Of a stretch of 5,569 bases of DNA, positions 1-5,569 are shown piece by piece. The stretch spans positions 17,615 through 23,183 of the forward strand of contig PAXU01000076.1 of the NCBI GenBank assembly GCA_002714565.1, in the 5' to 3' direction. The notes beneath the pieces were generated by a model. The model was given only the letters and a program-made list of their open reading frames with translations, had not been told where the DNA came from and did not search any database. The translations under genes were made by a program, and so were the position numbers. Positions within the stretch are counted from its first letter, which is position 1. Each line of letters opens with the position of its first letter. Source of the DNA: Rhodopirellula sp. GTDB taxonomy: Bacteria; Planctomycetota; Planctomycetia; Pirellulales; Pirellulaceae.

Positions 1-208
1 GATGACAGTTGACGAAACAGAAGACTACTACATTGGATTATTAGACGAGCATCAACCTGCTGTCGTCGTCCTAAACAGGGTTCCGGAGTTTTCCAGTAGG
101 GTGCCAGTGCTAATACCACGAATACTCTCTTCGCGCTACAACAAGTCAGCAAGCTCACCTGGGCGCCAACCTAGATTCACCGTTTACTTCCATGATCCTG
201 AATTTTGA
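1..208 (+). CDS. Possible 3' end of a plus-strand gene entering from the left edge (unidentified)
   Basis: An open frame runs from the window edge to a TGA at 206-208, about 68 codons without a stop. There is an ATG at position 2, but nothing before it is visible, so the real start is probably outside the window. The product reads like a globular C-terminus: an acidic start, then a hydrophobic strand (AVVVLNRV), then a strand ending FTVYFHDPEF. The last part loosely recalls the C-terminal soluble tail of integral-membrane glycosyltransferases, but I cannot identify it. The minus strand beyond the kinase stop has frequent stops in every frame, so this is the only plausible coding reading of 1-176. 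It would overlap the kinase 3' end by 32 bp, tail to tail. About 68 open codons can occur by chance, so the call is tentative. Confidence 0.35.
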   Translation, partial: MTVDETEDYYIGLLDEHQPAVVVLNRVPEFSSRVPVLIPRILSSRYNKSASSPGRQPRFTVYFHDPEF

Positions 209-1418
209 TCGTCGGATGAGTCGAGCAAAGGTCTTTCGGAACAGGTGGTGACGGCTTCCGATTTAGCCATCGGCCAAAACGTGACCGAAACGATAATTGG
301 TGATTTAAATCTACTAGCAATGCACCTACGCTCTGGTAGCGTGCATCCGGCAAGTACGCCAGGCATCTGGAGATGATTGATGAGATACCATTAGAGGTAT
401 GCCTTCGCAAAAGATTGATCACCCTTTCGCTGGATAGTTGTTGCTGCACGAGGACTCGCGCATGTTCGAAGGAATCAGCCATGACATCGGTGCATTCAAA
501 TGGGCGATGTCCCATGATCATTTCAAACAGCATCACCCCAAACGAGTAAACATCACTCTTTTCCGACAGCGATCGCGTTTTGCCATGCTTGAGCACCAAT
601 GACTTGAGTTGTTCCGGTGCCATATAGTGGAGAGTACCACCAACATGAGAGTGTTTGGTGAGTCTGTCGGACGCCAGGTTAAAGTCCATTAATATAGGGC
701 GGTCATATTGGTCAATCAGGATGTTATGGGGCTTGAGATCCAGATGTAGCACATGGCGGGAGTGAGCGTGTTGAAGCGCCTGTGCAATCTCAATGGCAAA
801 TCTCAAAGTCGTCGGCATCGAAAGCGGTCCAACTCTACGAATGGTACTCCCGAGTGTATCGGTTCCAAGAAACGGCATGCAGATAGCAGATCGCCCATCT
901 GGAATATCAAAGACACTGTGGACTGGCATAATACCAACGTGATCTAACTGCCCGAGAATACGTGCTTCACGATCACCGAGTGACGTCACTTTGAGCACGA
1001 CGCGTCGCATGCCAAGTCGCAGCTCCAACGCTTCATATACGACCGCAAAGCTACCGCGGCCAATTTGTCGTACGATTTCAAACCCCGGAATCAGTGCACT
1101 TTCCACGACACAATCCGGCTGCAGATTTTCTGAAATCATGCAGTGAACATCAATTCGTCGATAAAGCGATTCTTGAAACACCGAGGAAAAGAGATCACAA
1201 AACTGGCTCGTGTCTATGGACTCACCCGCCTCAGTTCGTAGGCAGTACTCCTCATAAGCCAAGTCGATCACAGTCGACTTATCATCGCGTAGCCAATCAA
1301 ACTCGGTAATACATTGTTTAGCATCCGGTCTGATACCGGATCGCCAACTGCTTATCAGATTTGCAACGAGACCTTGCCTCTGGCTTGGAGTGCTCTCGGC
1401 ACTCATATCTAGTTCCAT
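177..1418 (-). CDS. Planctomycete-type serine/threonine protein kinase, short form without membrane helix or repeats
   Basis: Predicted cytoplasmic ATP-dependent Ser/Thr kinase of the Hanks (PknB-like) superfamily, 413 residues. Residues 1-110 form a helical N-terminal extension (including LAYEEYCLR near 53-61) of a type I know from planctomycete kinases. The kinase domain covers about 113-375. It shows a glycine loop (G120, G122, F124, V127), the ATP-binding Lys K143 and a probable alpha-C Glu E151. The catalytic loop is HLDLKPHN at 225-232, with base D227 and N232. The metal-binding motif is DFN at 245-247, then GGTLHYMAPEQ at 260-270, and the alpha-F Asp is D289. The catalytic residues are present, so activity is plausible, but HRD has become HLD and DFG has become DFN. 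After the domain come about 38 basic residues and the end. There is no membrane helix and no TPR or WD region, unlike many relatives. The start is ATG at 1418; an in-frame ATG at 1406 with GGA 8-10 bases upstream is an equally good choice. It lies 161 bp downstream of the sulfatase. Confidence 0.95.
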   Translation of the reverse strand: MELDMSAESTPSQRQGLVANLISSWRSGIRPDAKQCITEFDWLRDDKSTVIDLAYEEYCLRTEAGESIDTSQFCDLFSSVFQESLYRRIDVHCMISENLQPDCVVESALIPGFEIVRQIGRGSFAVVYEALELRLGMRRVVLKVTSLGDREARILGQLDHVGIMPVHSVFDIPDGRSAICMPFLGTDTLGSTIRRVGPLSMPTTLRFAIEIAQALQHAHSRHVLHLDLKPHNILIDQYDRPILMDFNLASDRLTKHSHVGGTLHYMAPEQLKSLVLKHGKTRSLSEKSDVYSFGVMLFEMIMGHRPFECTDVMADSFEHARVLVQQQLSSERVINLLRRHTSNGISSIISRCLAYLPDARYQSVGALLVDLNHQLSFRSRFGRWLNRKPSPPVPKDLCSTHPTIKIQDHGSKR

Positions 1419-1499
1419 GACATCAAATGCCTGTCGATCAGATCTGCCCCTGTTTGATCTTGCTGGTATTCTGACAAAGTTTGAGATTCTGGCGAGTGA

Positions 1500-1540
1500 T
1501 TTGTGAGGTCGAATTCACAAAGGTGACATCACCTGACAGG
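1500..1540. repeat. Cluster of short inverted repeats between sulfatase and kinase
   Basis: Three short inverted repeats lie side by side. TTTGTGA (1500-1506) is matched by TCACAAA (1515-1521) around an 8-base loop. AGGTGA (1521-1526) is matched by TCACCT (1529-1534) around CA. CCTG (1532-1535) is matched by CAGG (1537-1540) around one base, so it shares bases with the second repeat and both cannot form together. Read on the minus strand, the AGGTG/CACCT stem sits about 40 bases past the sulfatase stop and is followed only by TTTG. That makes it at best a weak intrinsic terminator. The alternative is an operator for the kinase gene, whose start lies 80-120 bases further on. The symmetry is directly visible; the role is not. 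I see no convincing -35/-10 pair in the rest of the 161-bp gap. Confidence 0.3.
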
Positions 1541-1579
1541 CCATGGATTGAAGTAGATTCTCAGGATGATGTTGGAGAA

Positions 1580-3760
1580 TTAAGGATTTGATACGACTGC
1601 TTCGCTAGTCTGAAATCCTATGCGCGTGGCCACTGCTCTCACCTGTCCTACTGTCTTAAACGATCCGTTATAGAGTCGAGCTGGCATATTCGGCTGAGTT
1701 ATTTGAATCGATGCGCCCGGCGTTGCACACTTCACAGTTACTGTGTCACCCTCACGGACTATTTCAGGCTTAGCCGTTCGCTGCATTTGATTCCCAGGTC
1801 GCATGTTCTCCATCATGATGGGTTCAGGTACAAGTCCAAGGTCGCCAATTTCATCCTGCCATGCGATCGTTTCATTTCGCATTTTGGTTAGTACGTCTTT
1901 GTATTTAGCCTTAGCAGCAAGATTAACCGTCTCATGTGGGTCATGCACTATGTCGTACAATTCCTCAACCGGCTTGGACTTGCGCATAAAAGTTACCTCA
2001 GCACCCTTGAGCGTGCCTTCAATATCCATCCGTCTTAGTTCACGGAGCGTCGGCATTTTGTCCATATAACTGATGTGTTGTGCATAAGGTTTTTGAGGTT
2101 CGTAATTCCTTATGTATTTAAACCGATGGTCTCTACATCCTCGCATTAGCTCGTAAGCTTCATCCATACGGTCACGGTGAAAGTAGATGTACTCCGGTGC
2201 AGGGTCTTTTTGTTCACCAACGATGACCCGGCCATGCATGTAATCAGGTCTTTCGATGCCTGCCAGTGCAAGTGTCGTCGCTGTTAAATCTTCGGTATTC
2301 ACCAATTCATCATTCACCGTTGATGGTTTAATCTGTCCTGGCCATCGCACGATAAATGGAATGTGCGTACCCGAATCATAGATCCATCGTTTTCCCCGGG
2401 GTAACCCACGCCCGTGATCACTCCAAAAGATCACAATCGTGTTATCACTCAGGCCATCTTCATCAAGTCGCTTGAGCACTTGACCAACTTGTTTATCCAT
2501 TGCTGAGATGTTGTCCTGATAAAATGCCCAGTCCATGCGCGTCGCAGGAGTGTTGGGATAAATCGGGGGTAAGAACTTCCCAGCGCGATTTGGGTCATGA
2601 TGTTGCGACGAATCCAGTTGAGCGAGTACCTGTTTGTGCACTTCATGGCTGTGCCGTATCTGGCTCTCATGTGAAATCGTGAGATTAATAATGCTGAAGA
2701 AAGGCTGACCTGGCGCGCGGTCTCTCCAATCCTGATGATTGCCACCCTGTCGATCCCAGGCCGTAACGGGTGAATCGAATTGATAATCCGTCTTAGACTT
2801 ATTTGTGCAGAAGTATCCGGCTTCCCTTAGATATTCACTAAAACAACGCACTCCATCCGGTGTCACAATCCGTGACCTCATGTGTTGTGATCCGATAGAA
2901 ATCGGATACATTCCGGTGATGATTCCGGAACGTACCACTGCACAAACGCCTGCAGGCGTAAAGGCCTGTGAGAATCTCATACCTTGTTCTGCAAGTCTGT
3001 CCAGATTCGGTGTTGATGCATATTCATCTCCGTAGCAGCCCAGATTTGGGCTAATGTCCTCGCAACTGATCCAGAGGATATTTAGGCGCTTGTTATCGCC
3101 AGCGAGTTCCGGACGTGGTACAGATTTAGCGTTTAACCATGTACGGTACCTACCGCCCATTTTCGGGCGTTCAGCAGGCTCTGGCTTATATGGATTGGAC
3201 TCAACCGTTCTAAGGGCATTAATTACCGCACCCTTTACGTGGTAGTCATTGTTTTGTTGCGCAGCTTTTAAAGCAGCCAATGCATGCTGACTGGCAGCCG
3301 GACCAATGCGCTGGTACATCTCTGCCGCACTACACGCTGCACCCCGCTCTTTCGAAGCTAATGCGGAATTTAAAACAGCTGCGTATTTTTCTTTGACACC
3401 GTCAATTCGACACAACGCATATGCGGCAGCTACCTGAACCGATGCATGTTCGTGGCCAAGCAACTTTGTGAGTTTCCCTGCCACAGTGTCAGACTTCACT
3501 CTCGAATCTCCGATATGGCTAGCTGCGTGATAAACGACGCTGACATCATCATGATCCAGCATTTGGTTAAACACATCGCCGGCTGATTCACCGAAGATTC
3601 CCAAGGTCTTGGCAGCTCTCAAACGCGTCGTTTGATTTTCTGATTGCAAATCGGCAGACCACTGCTTTAGTGACTTGCCGGCAACTGTCTCAGCAGCATC
3701 TACAACACTGACAATGGAAAGCAAAACGAACAAACAAGCAACAAAGCCAAAAGCACGCAT
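1580..3760 (-). CDS. Exported HEAT-repeat sulfatase (type I sulfatase, alkaline-phosphatase fold) with non-canonical active-site motif
   Basis: Predicted sulfate-ester (or sulfamate) hydrolase acting outside the cytoplasm, 726 residues. The chosen start is ATG at 3760 because a clean signal peptide begins there (MRAFGFVACLFVLLS..., cleavage near VVDA/AET, residues 22-23). The frame also extends upstream to a TTG at 3796, adding 12 residues that would spoil the signal. Residues about 43-185 are alpha-helical HEAT-like repeats. The sulfatase domain starts near 225 with ILWISCEDISP, where E234-D235 is the first metal-binding pair, then TPNLDRLAEQG. The active-site segment GVCAVVRSGIITG contains Cys273, the expected formylglycine precursor, and R277. 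Position 275 is Val, not the Pro of C-x-P-x-R. SKTDY (about 322-326), NLTISHES, WSDHGRGLPRGKR (D448, H449, K457) and SGTHIPFIVRWPG (H466) complete the site and resemble heparan N-sulfatase-like bacterial enzymes. Residues about 665-723 look like a chitobiase/hexosaminidase C-terminal (CHB_HEX_C) beta domain. Substrate unknown; a sulfated polysaccharide is likely. Confidence 0.96.
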   Translation of the reverse strand: MRAFGFVACLFVLLSIVSVVDAAETVAGKSLKQWSADLQSENQTTRLRAAKTLGIFGESAGDVFNQMLDHDDVSVVYHAASHIGDSRVKSDTVAGKLTKLLGHEHASVQVAAAYALCRIDGVKEKYAAVLNSALASKERGAACSAAEMYQRIGPAASQHALAALKAAQQNNDYHVKGAVINALRTVESNPYKPEPAERPKMGGRYRTWLNAKSVPRPELAGDNKRLNILWISCEDISPNLGCYGDEYASTPNLDRLAEQGMRFSQAFTPAGVCAVVRSGIITGMYPISIGSQHMRSRIVTPDGVRCFSEYLREAGYFCTNKSKTDYQFDSPVTAWDRQGGNHQDWRDRAPGQPFFSIINLTISHESQIRHSHEVHKQVLAQLDSSQHHDPNRAGKFLPPIYPNTPATRMDWAFYQDNISAMDKQVGQVLKRLDEDGLSDNTIVIFWSDHGRGLPRGKRWIYDSGTHIPFIVRWPGQIKPSTVNDELVNTEDLTATTLALAGIERPDYMHGRVIVGEQKDPAPEYIYFHRDRMDEAYELMRGCRDHRFKYIRNYEPQKPYAQHISYMDKMPTLRELRRMDIEGTLKGAEVTFMRKSKPVEELYDIVHDPHETVNLAAKAKYKDVLTKMRNETIAWQDEIGDLGLVPEPIMMENMRPGNQMQRTAKPEIVREGDTVTVKCATPGASIQITQPNMPARLYNGSFKTVGQVRAVATRIGFQTSEAVVSNP

Positions 3761-3779
3761 TAACAAAACACTTTCAATA

Positions 3780-3807
3780 GAAAACCACGAACACAAATGA
3801 GCACAAA
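3780..3807 (-). repeat. Degenerate short-period repeat in the sulfatase leader
   Basis: On the minus strand this reads TTTGTGCTCA, TTTGTGTTC, GTGGTTTTC: three units of 9-10 bases with a shared TTTGTG/GTGG-TTC core. The complement starts ACCACGAACAC. From memory, and not checked, this resembles short dispersed elements of the type ACCACGAA-CACGAA-CACGAA that recur between genes in many environmental bacteria, planctomycetes included. It sits 20-47 bases upstream of the sulfatase ATG, inside the 100-bp spacer after the membrane-protein gene. Its role is unknown. It could be a selfish intergenic repeat or chance low complexity. Confidence 0.35.
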
Positions 3808-3860
3808 GTACGAATGCGGCACACCGGCGTAGCTATGAACCGTAAAACACTTCCAAAAGC

Positions 3861-4673
3861 TTACACTTCAATATCGGCTTTTACCTGAACCTGTAAAGCA
3901 CCAAGCATCCGTGTAATCTGTTCTTCTTTTTTTCCGACGAACAGTACATTGTCCAGAATGAACACGCGAGCCTCGTTACTCGGATGAATAATCAGGCGAC
4001 CGCTGCGAAGCAACATGAATTCAAACACGTCATTTATCTCTTTGTCGATTCTCACGTGCGGAGCTGAGAAACGCTTTACATTTCTCGGAAATCCCTGCAC
4101 ATGCAGAATCTCATTTGGATGAACTTCCCAGTAGTCCAAAAAACGACTGCTTCGAATAGCAATCCAAATCAATAAAAGGATGCTCGAGAACACCCAATAA
4201 AACGTGGCATTAGCAATCGGCTCCAAGTCCTCGAGCCACCCGGTAAGGAATGGCAGGATATCTGGATTGGCACTTGCGAGTATGGCTAAGCCAATGACCG
4301 CTAGCACGATGATGAGAATCAGAATGAGTGAATTAGCTCTGGGGAAATCAAATGCCATTACGATCATGTTGATAAGGAACATACCCAAGAACAAGATCGA
4401 TACAGTAATAGCTCCATCGCGAGGGACGAGAGATGGAGCGTCTTCAGAAACTGCGTATGCATCACCCGAAACCGTCATCCAAATGGCCGCAATTACGGAG
4501 ACGATAAACGTTGGGTATAGAAAAATGACTTTCGGGTAGGTTACCAACCTTACACGATCGAGAATTCGCTCGCGTTCAAGATCACTTAAAGGTTCTTTAA
4601 CCTCTGAGTTCTCGGGAGCAGCGGCTTCAGCTTCCTCGGTAATTTCAGCCGAGGTATCGTGTTCTGAATTCAT
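3861..4673 (-). CDS. Four-helix membrane protein with probable bacterial PH-like C-terminal domain, function unknown
   Basis: I do not recognise a named family. The 270-residue product has a very acidic, Ala/Glu-rich disordered N-terminus (about 1-38). Four hydrophobic segments suitable for membrane helices follow, at about 46-67, 88-109, 114-134 and 154-173. The soluble C-terminus runs from about 175 to 270. That tail alternates short beta-like stretches (NEILHVQGFPRNVKRFS, then GRLIIHPSNEARVFIL) and ends in a helix (KKEEQITRMLGAL). This is the strand and helix order of bacterial PH-like (bPH, DUF304/YdbT-like) membrane proteins, so that fold is inferred, not shown. An even number of helices would put both ends on the same side, probably the cytoplasm. 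The start is ATG at 4673, with only a weak TAGG about 10 bases upstream. The gene lies 80 bp after the aldolase-like gene and 100 bp before the sulfatase, all on one strand. Nothing indicates a shared function. Confidence 0.9.
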   Translation of the reverse strand: MNSEHDTSAEITEEAEAAAPENSEVKEPLSDLERERILDRVRLVTYPKVIFLYPTFIVSVIAAIWMTVSGDAYAVSEDAPSLVPRDGAITVSILFLGMFLINMIVMAFDFPRANSLILILIIVLAVIGLAILASANPDILPFLTGWLEDLEPIANATFYWVFSSILLLIWIAIRSSRFLDYWEVHPNEILHVQGFPRNVKRFSAPHVRIDKEINDVFEFMLLRSGRLIIHPSNEARVFILDNVLFVGKKEEQITRMLGALQVQVKADIEV

Positions 4674-4753
4674 GACTAAAACCTAGTTCAATCTAGTGCA
4701 ATCCCAACTCCATCCGCACTCTGGAAACTGGACCGCCTAAACAGCCTGTATGC

Positions 4754-5569
4754 TTATATACTGATTTTACGGTCTCGTGCTGTGATTTCCCATTGGTCCA
4801 CCACTTCGCCGTTCTCTATCACGTAAACGGATTTATGCAAAGCAGACGTCGGGCAGACATGTGCTGGAATCGCGAGGATTTCATCGCCCGGAGTAAATCC
4901 TGCATGCCCGTCAGTCTTGATCACCAAGTGTTCTTCATTTTGAAGCACCGCATCGGCATCACTGATTTCAGGTATCACAACACGACTACCTGCCGGAGGA
5001 TCAGAGGCGCACGCTTTGTATCCGAGATCGAATGTTACCCTGCCGTTACTTGGACAACTGATTACTCGCGAAAGTATCCGCATCGCTGGAATGTACTTCA
5101 AGTCCGGGAACATTCGTCCATAGTTTGAATCAAAGAAGATATTTGTGCCTGGACTGGCCTCAACAACCGGATCACCAAGTGACGCATAAATTGGAAACGA
5201 CCCTGTCCCGCCCGCGACTACACGCGGTACTGTCAGCCCAAGTGCTTCAACGTCACTCTTCAAAGCATTGGCCTGTTGCCAACATTCATGAACGGCGTCT
5301 GTTCTCTCCTGCAAATCTGTTTGGTGATTTTGCCCGTCGTACAGGTGTATGCCACCCGGAATAATTCCCGGTAAGTCACCCATTAATTGATACAACTCAA
5401 CAGCACCGCCGCCGTATTCAATTCCCGTACGATGCTGCCCGGTATCCAGATCAATCAGGACTTCTATATCCTCACCAGCTGCCACTGCCGCTTCTGAAAG
5501 TTGTTGCAGGGGCACAGCATGGTCTGCCGTTACGATAAATGTCACATCAGGATAAGCACGTCTGAATTG
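4754..5569 (-). CDS. D-threonine aldolase / D-serine dehydratase-like PLP enzyme, 5' end missing
   Basis: Cytoplasmic PLP enzyme of the fold-type III alanine racemase N-terminal plus D-Ser-dehydratase-like C-terminal family. Members split D-threonine to glycine and acetaldehyde or deaminate D-serine. The frame stays open to the window edge, eight codons beyond an internal GTG at 5545 that is not a credible start. About 271 residues are visible out of a usual 360-380. The missing part should hold the PLP-binding Lys. Counting from that GTG codon: IDLDTGQHRTG at 31-41 is the barrel motif, AGGTGSFP at 111-118 is a likely phosphate-binding loop, and FDLGYKACASDPP at 172-184 opens the C-terminal beta domain. 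TDGHAGFTPGD at 211-221 and H229-V-C231 follow. An H-x-C pair at this place binds zinc in chicken D-serine dehydratase, and bacterial D-threonine aldolases use an equivalent divalent-metal site. Sequence alone does not decide which substrate is used. It would be the first of the minus-strand genes seen here, with an 80-bp gap to the membrane-protein gene. Confidence 0.93.
   Translation of the reverse strand, partial: QFRRAYPDVTFIVTADHAVPLQQLSEAAVAAGEDIEVLIDLDTGQHRTGIEYGGGAVELYQLMGDLPGIIPGGIHLYDGQNHQTDLQERTDAVHECWQQANALKSDVEALGLTVPRVVAGGTGSFPIYASLGDPVVEASPGTNIFFDSNYGRMFPDLKYIPAMRILSRVISCPSNGRVTFDLGYKACASDPPAGSRVVIPEISDADAVLQNEEHLVIKTDGHAGFTPGDEILAIPAHVCPTSALHKSVYVIENGEVVDQWEITARDRKISI

Noticed and set aside
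2449..2745. A 98-residue open frame on the minus strand inside the sulfatase gene
   Set aside because: It lies in another frame of a well-supported sulfatase-domain region and shows no recognisable domain.
3761..3796. Longer sulfatase start at a TTG (3796), giving 12 extra residues
   Set aside because: The extra residues precede a complete signal peptide that starts at the ATG at 3760. TTG starts are rare, and the upstream part overlaps the repeat-like spacer.
4204..4539. A 111-residue plus-strand open frame opposite the membrane protein
   Set aside because: It is antisense to the membrane-helix region; such frames often stay open opposite hydrophobic codons. No domain or ribosome site was seen.
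4674..4753. Possible promoter or CTAG-containing palindrome before the membrane-protein gene
   Set aside because: TTGGGA with TAGGTT at 16 bases and CTAG-ATTGAA-CTAG are both weak and common by chance. Nothing else in the 80 bp supports a site.
4793..5128. A 111-residue plus-strand open frame opposite the aldolase-like gene
   Set aside because: It is antisense to recognisable enzyme motifs (H-x-C, DLGYKA), and its translation has no family character.
5543..5545. GTG at 5545 as the real start of the aldolase-like gene
   Set aside because: The frame continues upstream to the edge with fitting residues (RRAYPD), and the protein would lack the N-terminal third, including the PLP lysine region.
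1..5569. Operon dedicated to one pathway, or a defence or mobile system
   Set aside because: The four minus-strand genes have separated coding regions and unrelated predicted functions. No transposase, integrase, toxin, nuclease, reverse transcriptase or CRISPR repeat was seen.

Overview
The window looks like chromosomal DNA from a planctomycete, probably of the Rhodopirellula/Pirellulaceae type. The basis is protein-family character, not a database search. It carries a secreted sulfatase with an N-terminal HEAT-repeat region. It also carries a Ser/Thr kinase with the N-terminal extension and the HLD/DFN catalytic motifs I associate with planctomycete kinases, and a D-threonine aldolase-like PLP enzyme. 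Base composition is roughly balanced, and recognisable Shine-Dalgarno sequences are weak or absent.

Layout, left to right. Positions 1-208 may hold the 3' end of a plus-strand gene entering from outside the window (tentative). Its stop overlaps, tail to tail, the 3' end of a minus-strand kinase gene (177-1418). A 161-bp gap with several short inverted repeats follows. Next is a minus-strand sulfatase (1580-3760), then a 100-bp spacer containing a degenerate short-period repeat. A minus-strand four-helix membrane protein with a probable bacterial PH-like tail follows (3861-4673). After an 80-bp spacer comes the C-terminal three quarters of a D-threonine aldolase/D-serine dehydratase-like enzyme (4754 to the window edge).

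All four clear genes are on the minus strand, in the order aldolase-like enzyme, membrane protein, sulfatase, kinase. The gaps of 80 to 161 bp allow read-through but do not demonstrate an operon. Their predicted places in the cell differ: cytoplasm, inner membrane, exported, cytoplasm. I see no shared pathway. The sulfatase probably acts on sulfated polysaccharide, and the kinase may be regulatory, but any functional link is speculation.

I found no RNA gene, CRISPR array, insertion sequence, phage gene or obvious defence system. The most notable points are: a sulfatase active-site signature that keeps Cys and Arg but lacks the Pro of C-x-P-x-R; a kinase ending where longer relatives usually continue into a membrane helix and repeats; a possible convergent gene overlap; and an intergenic repeat-like element. 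I found no convincing new multi-gene system.
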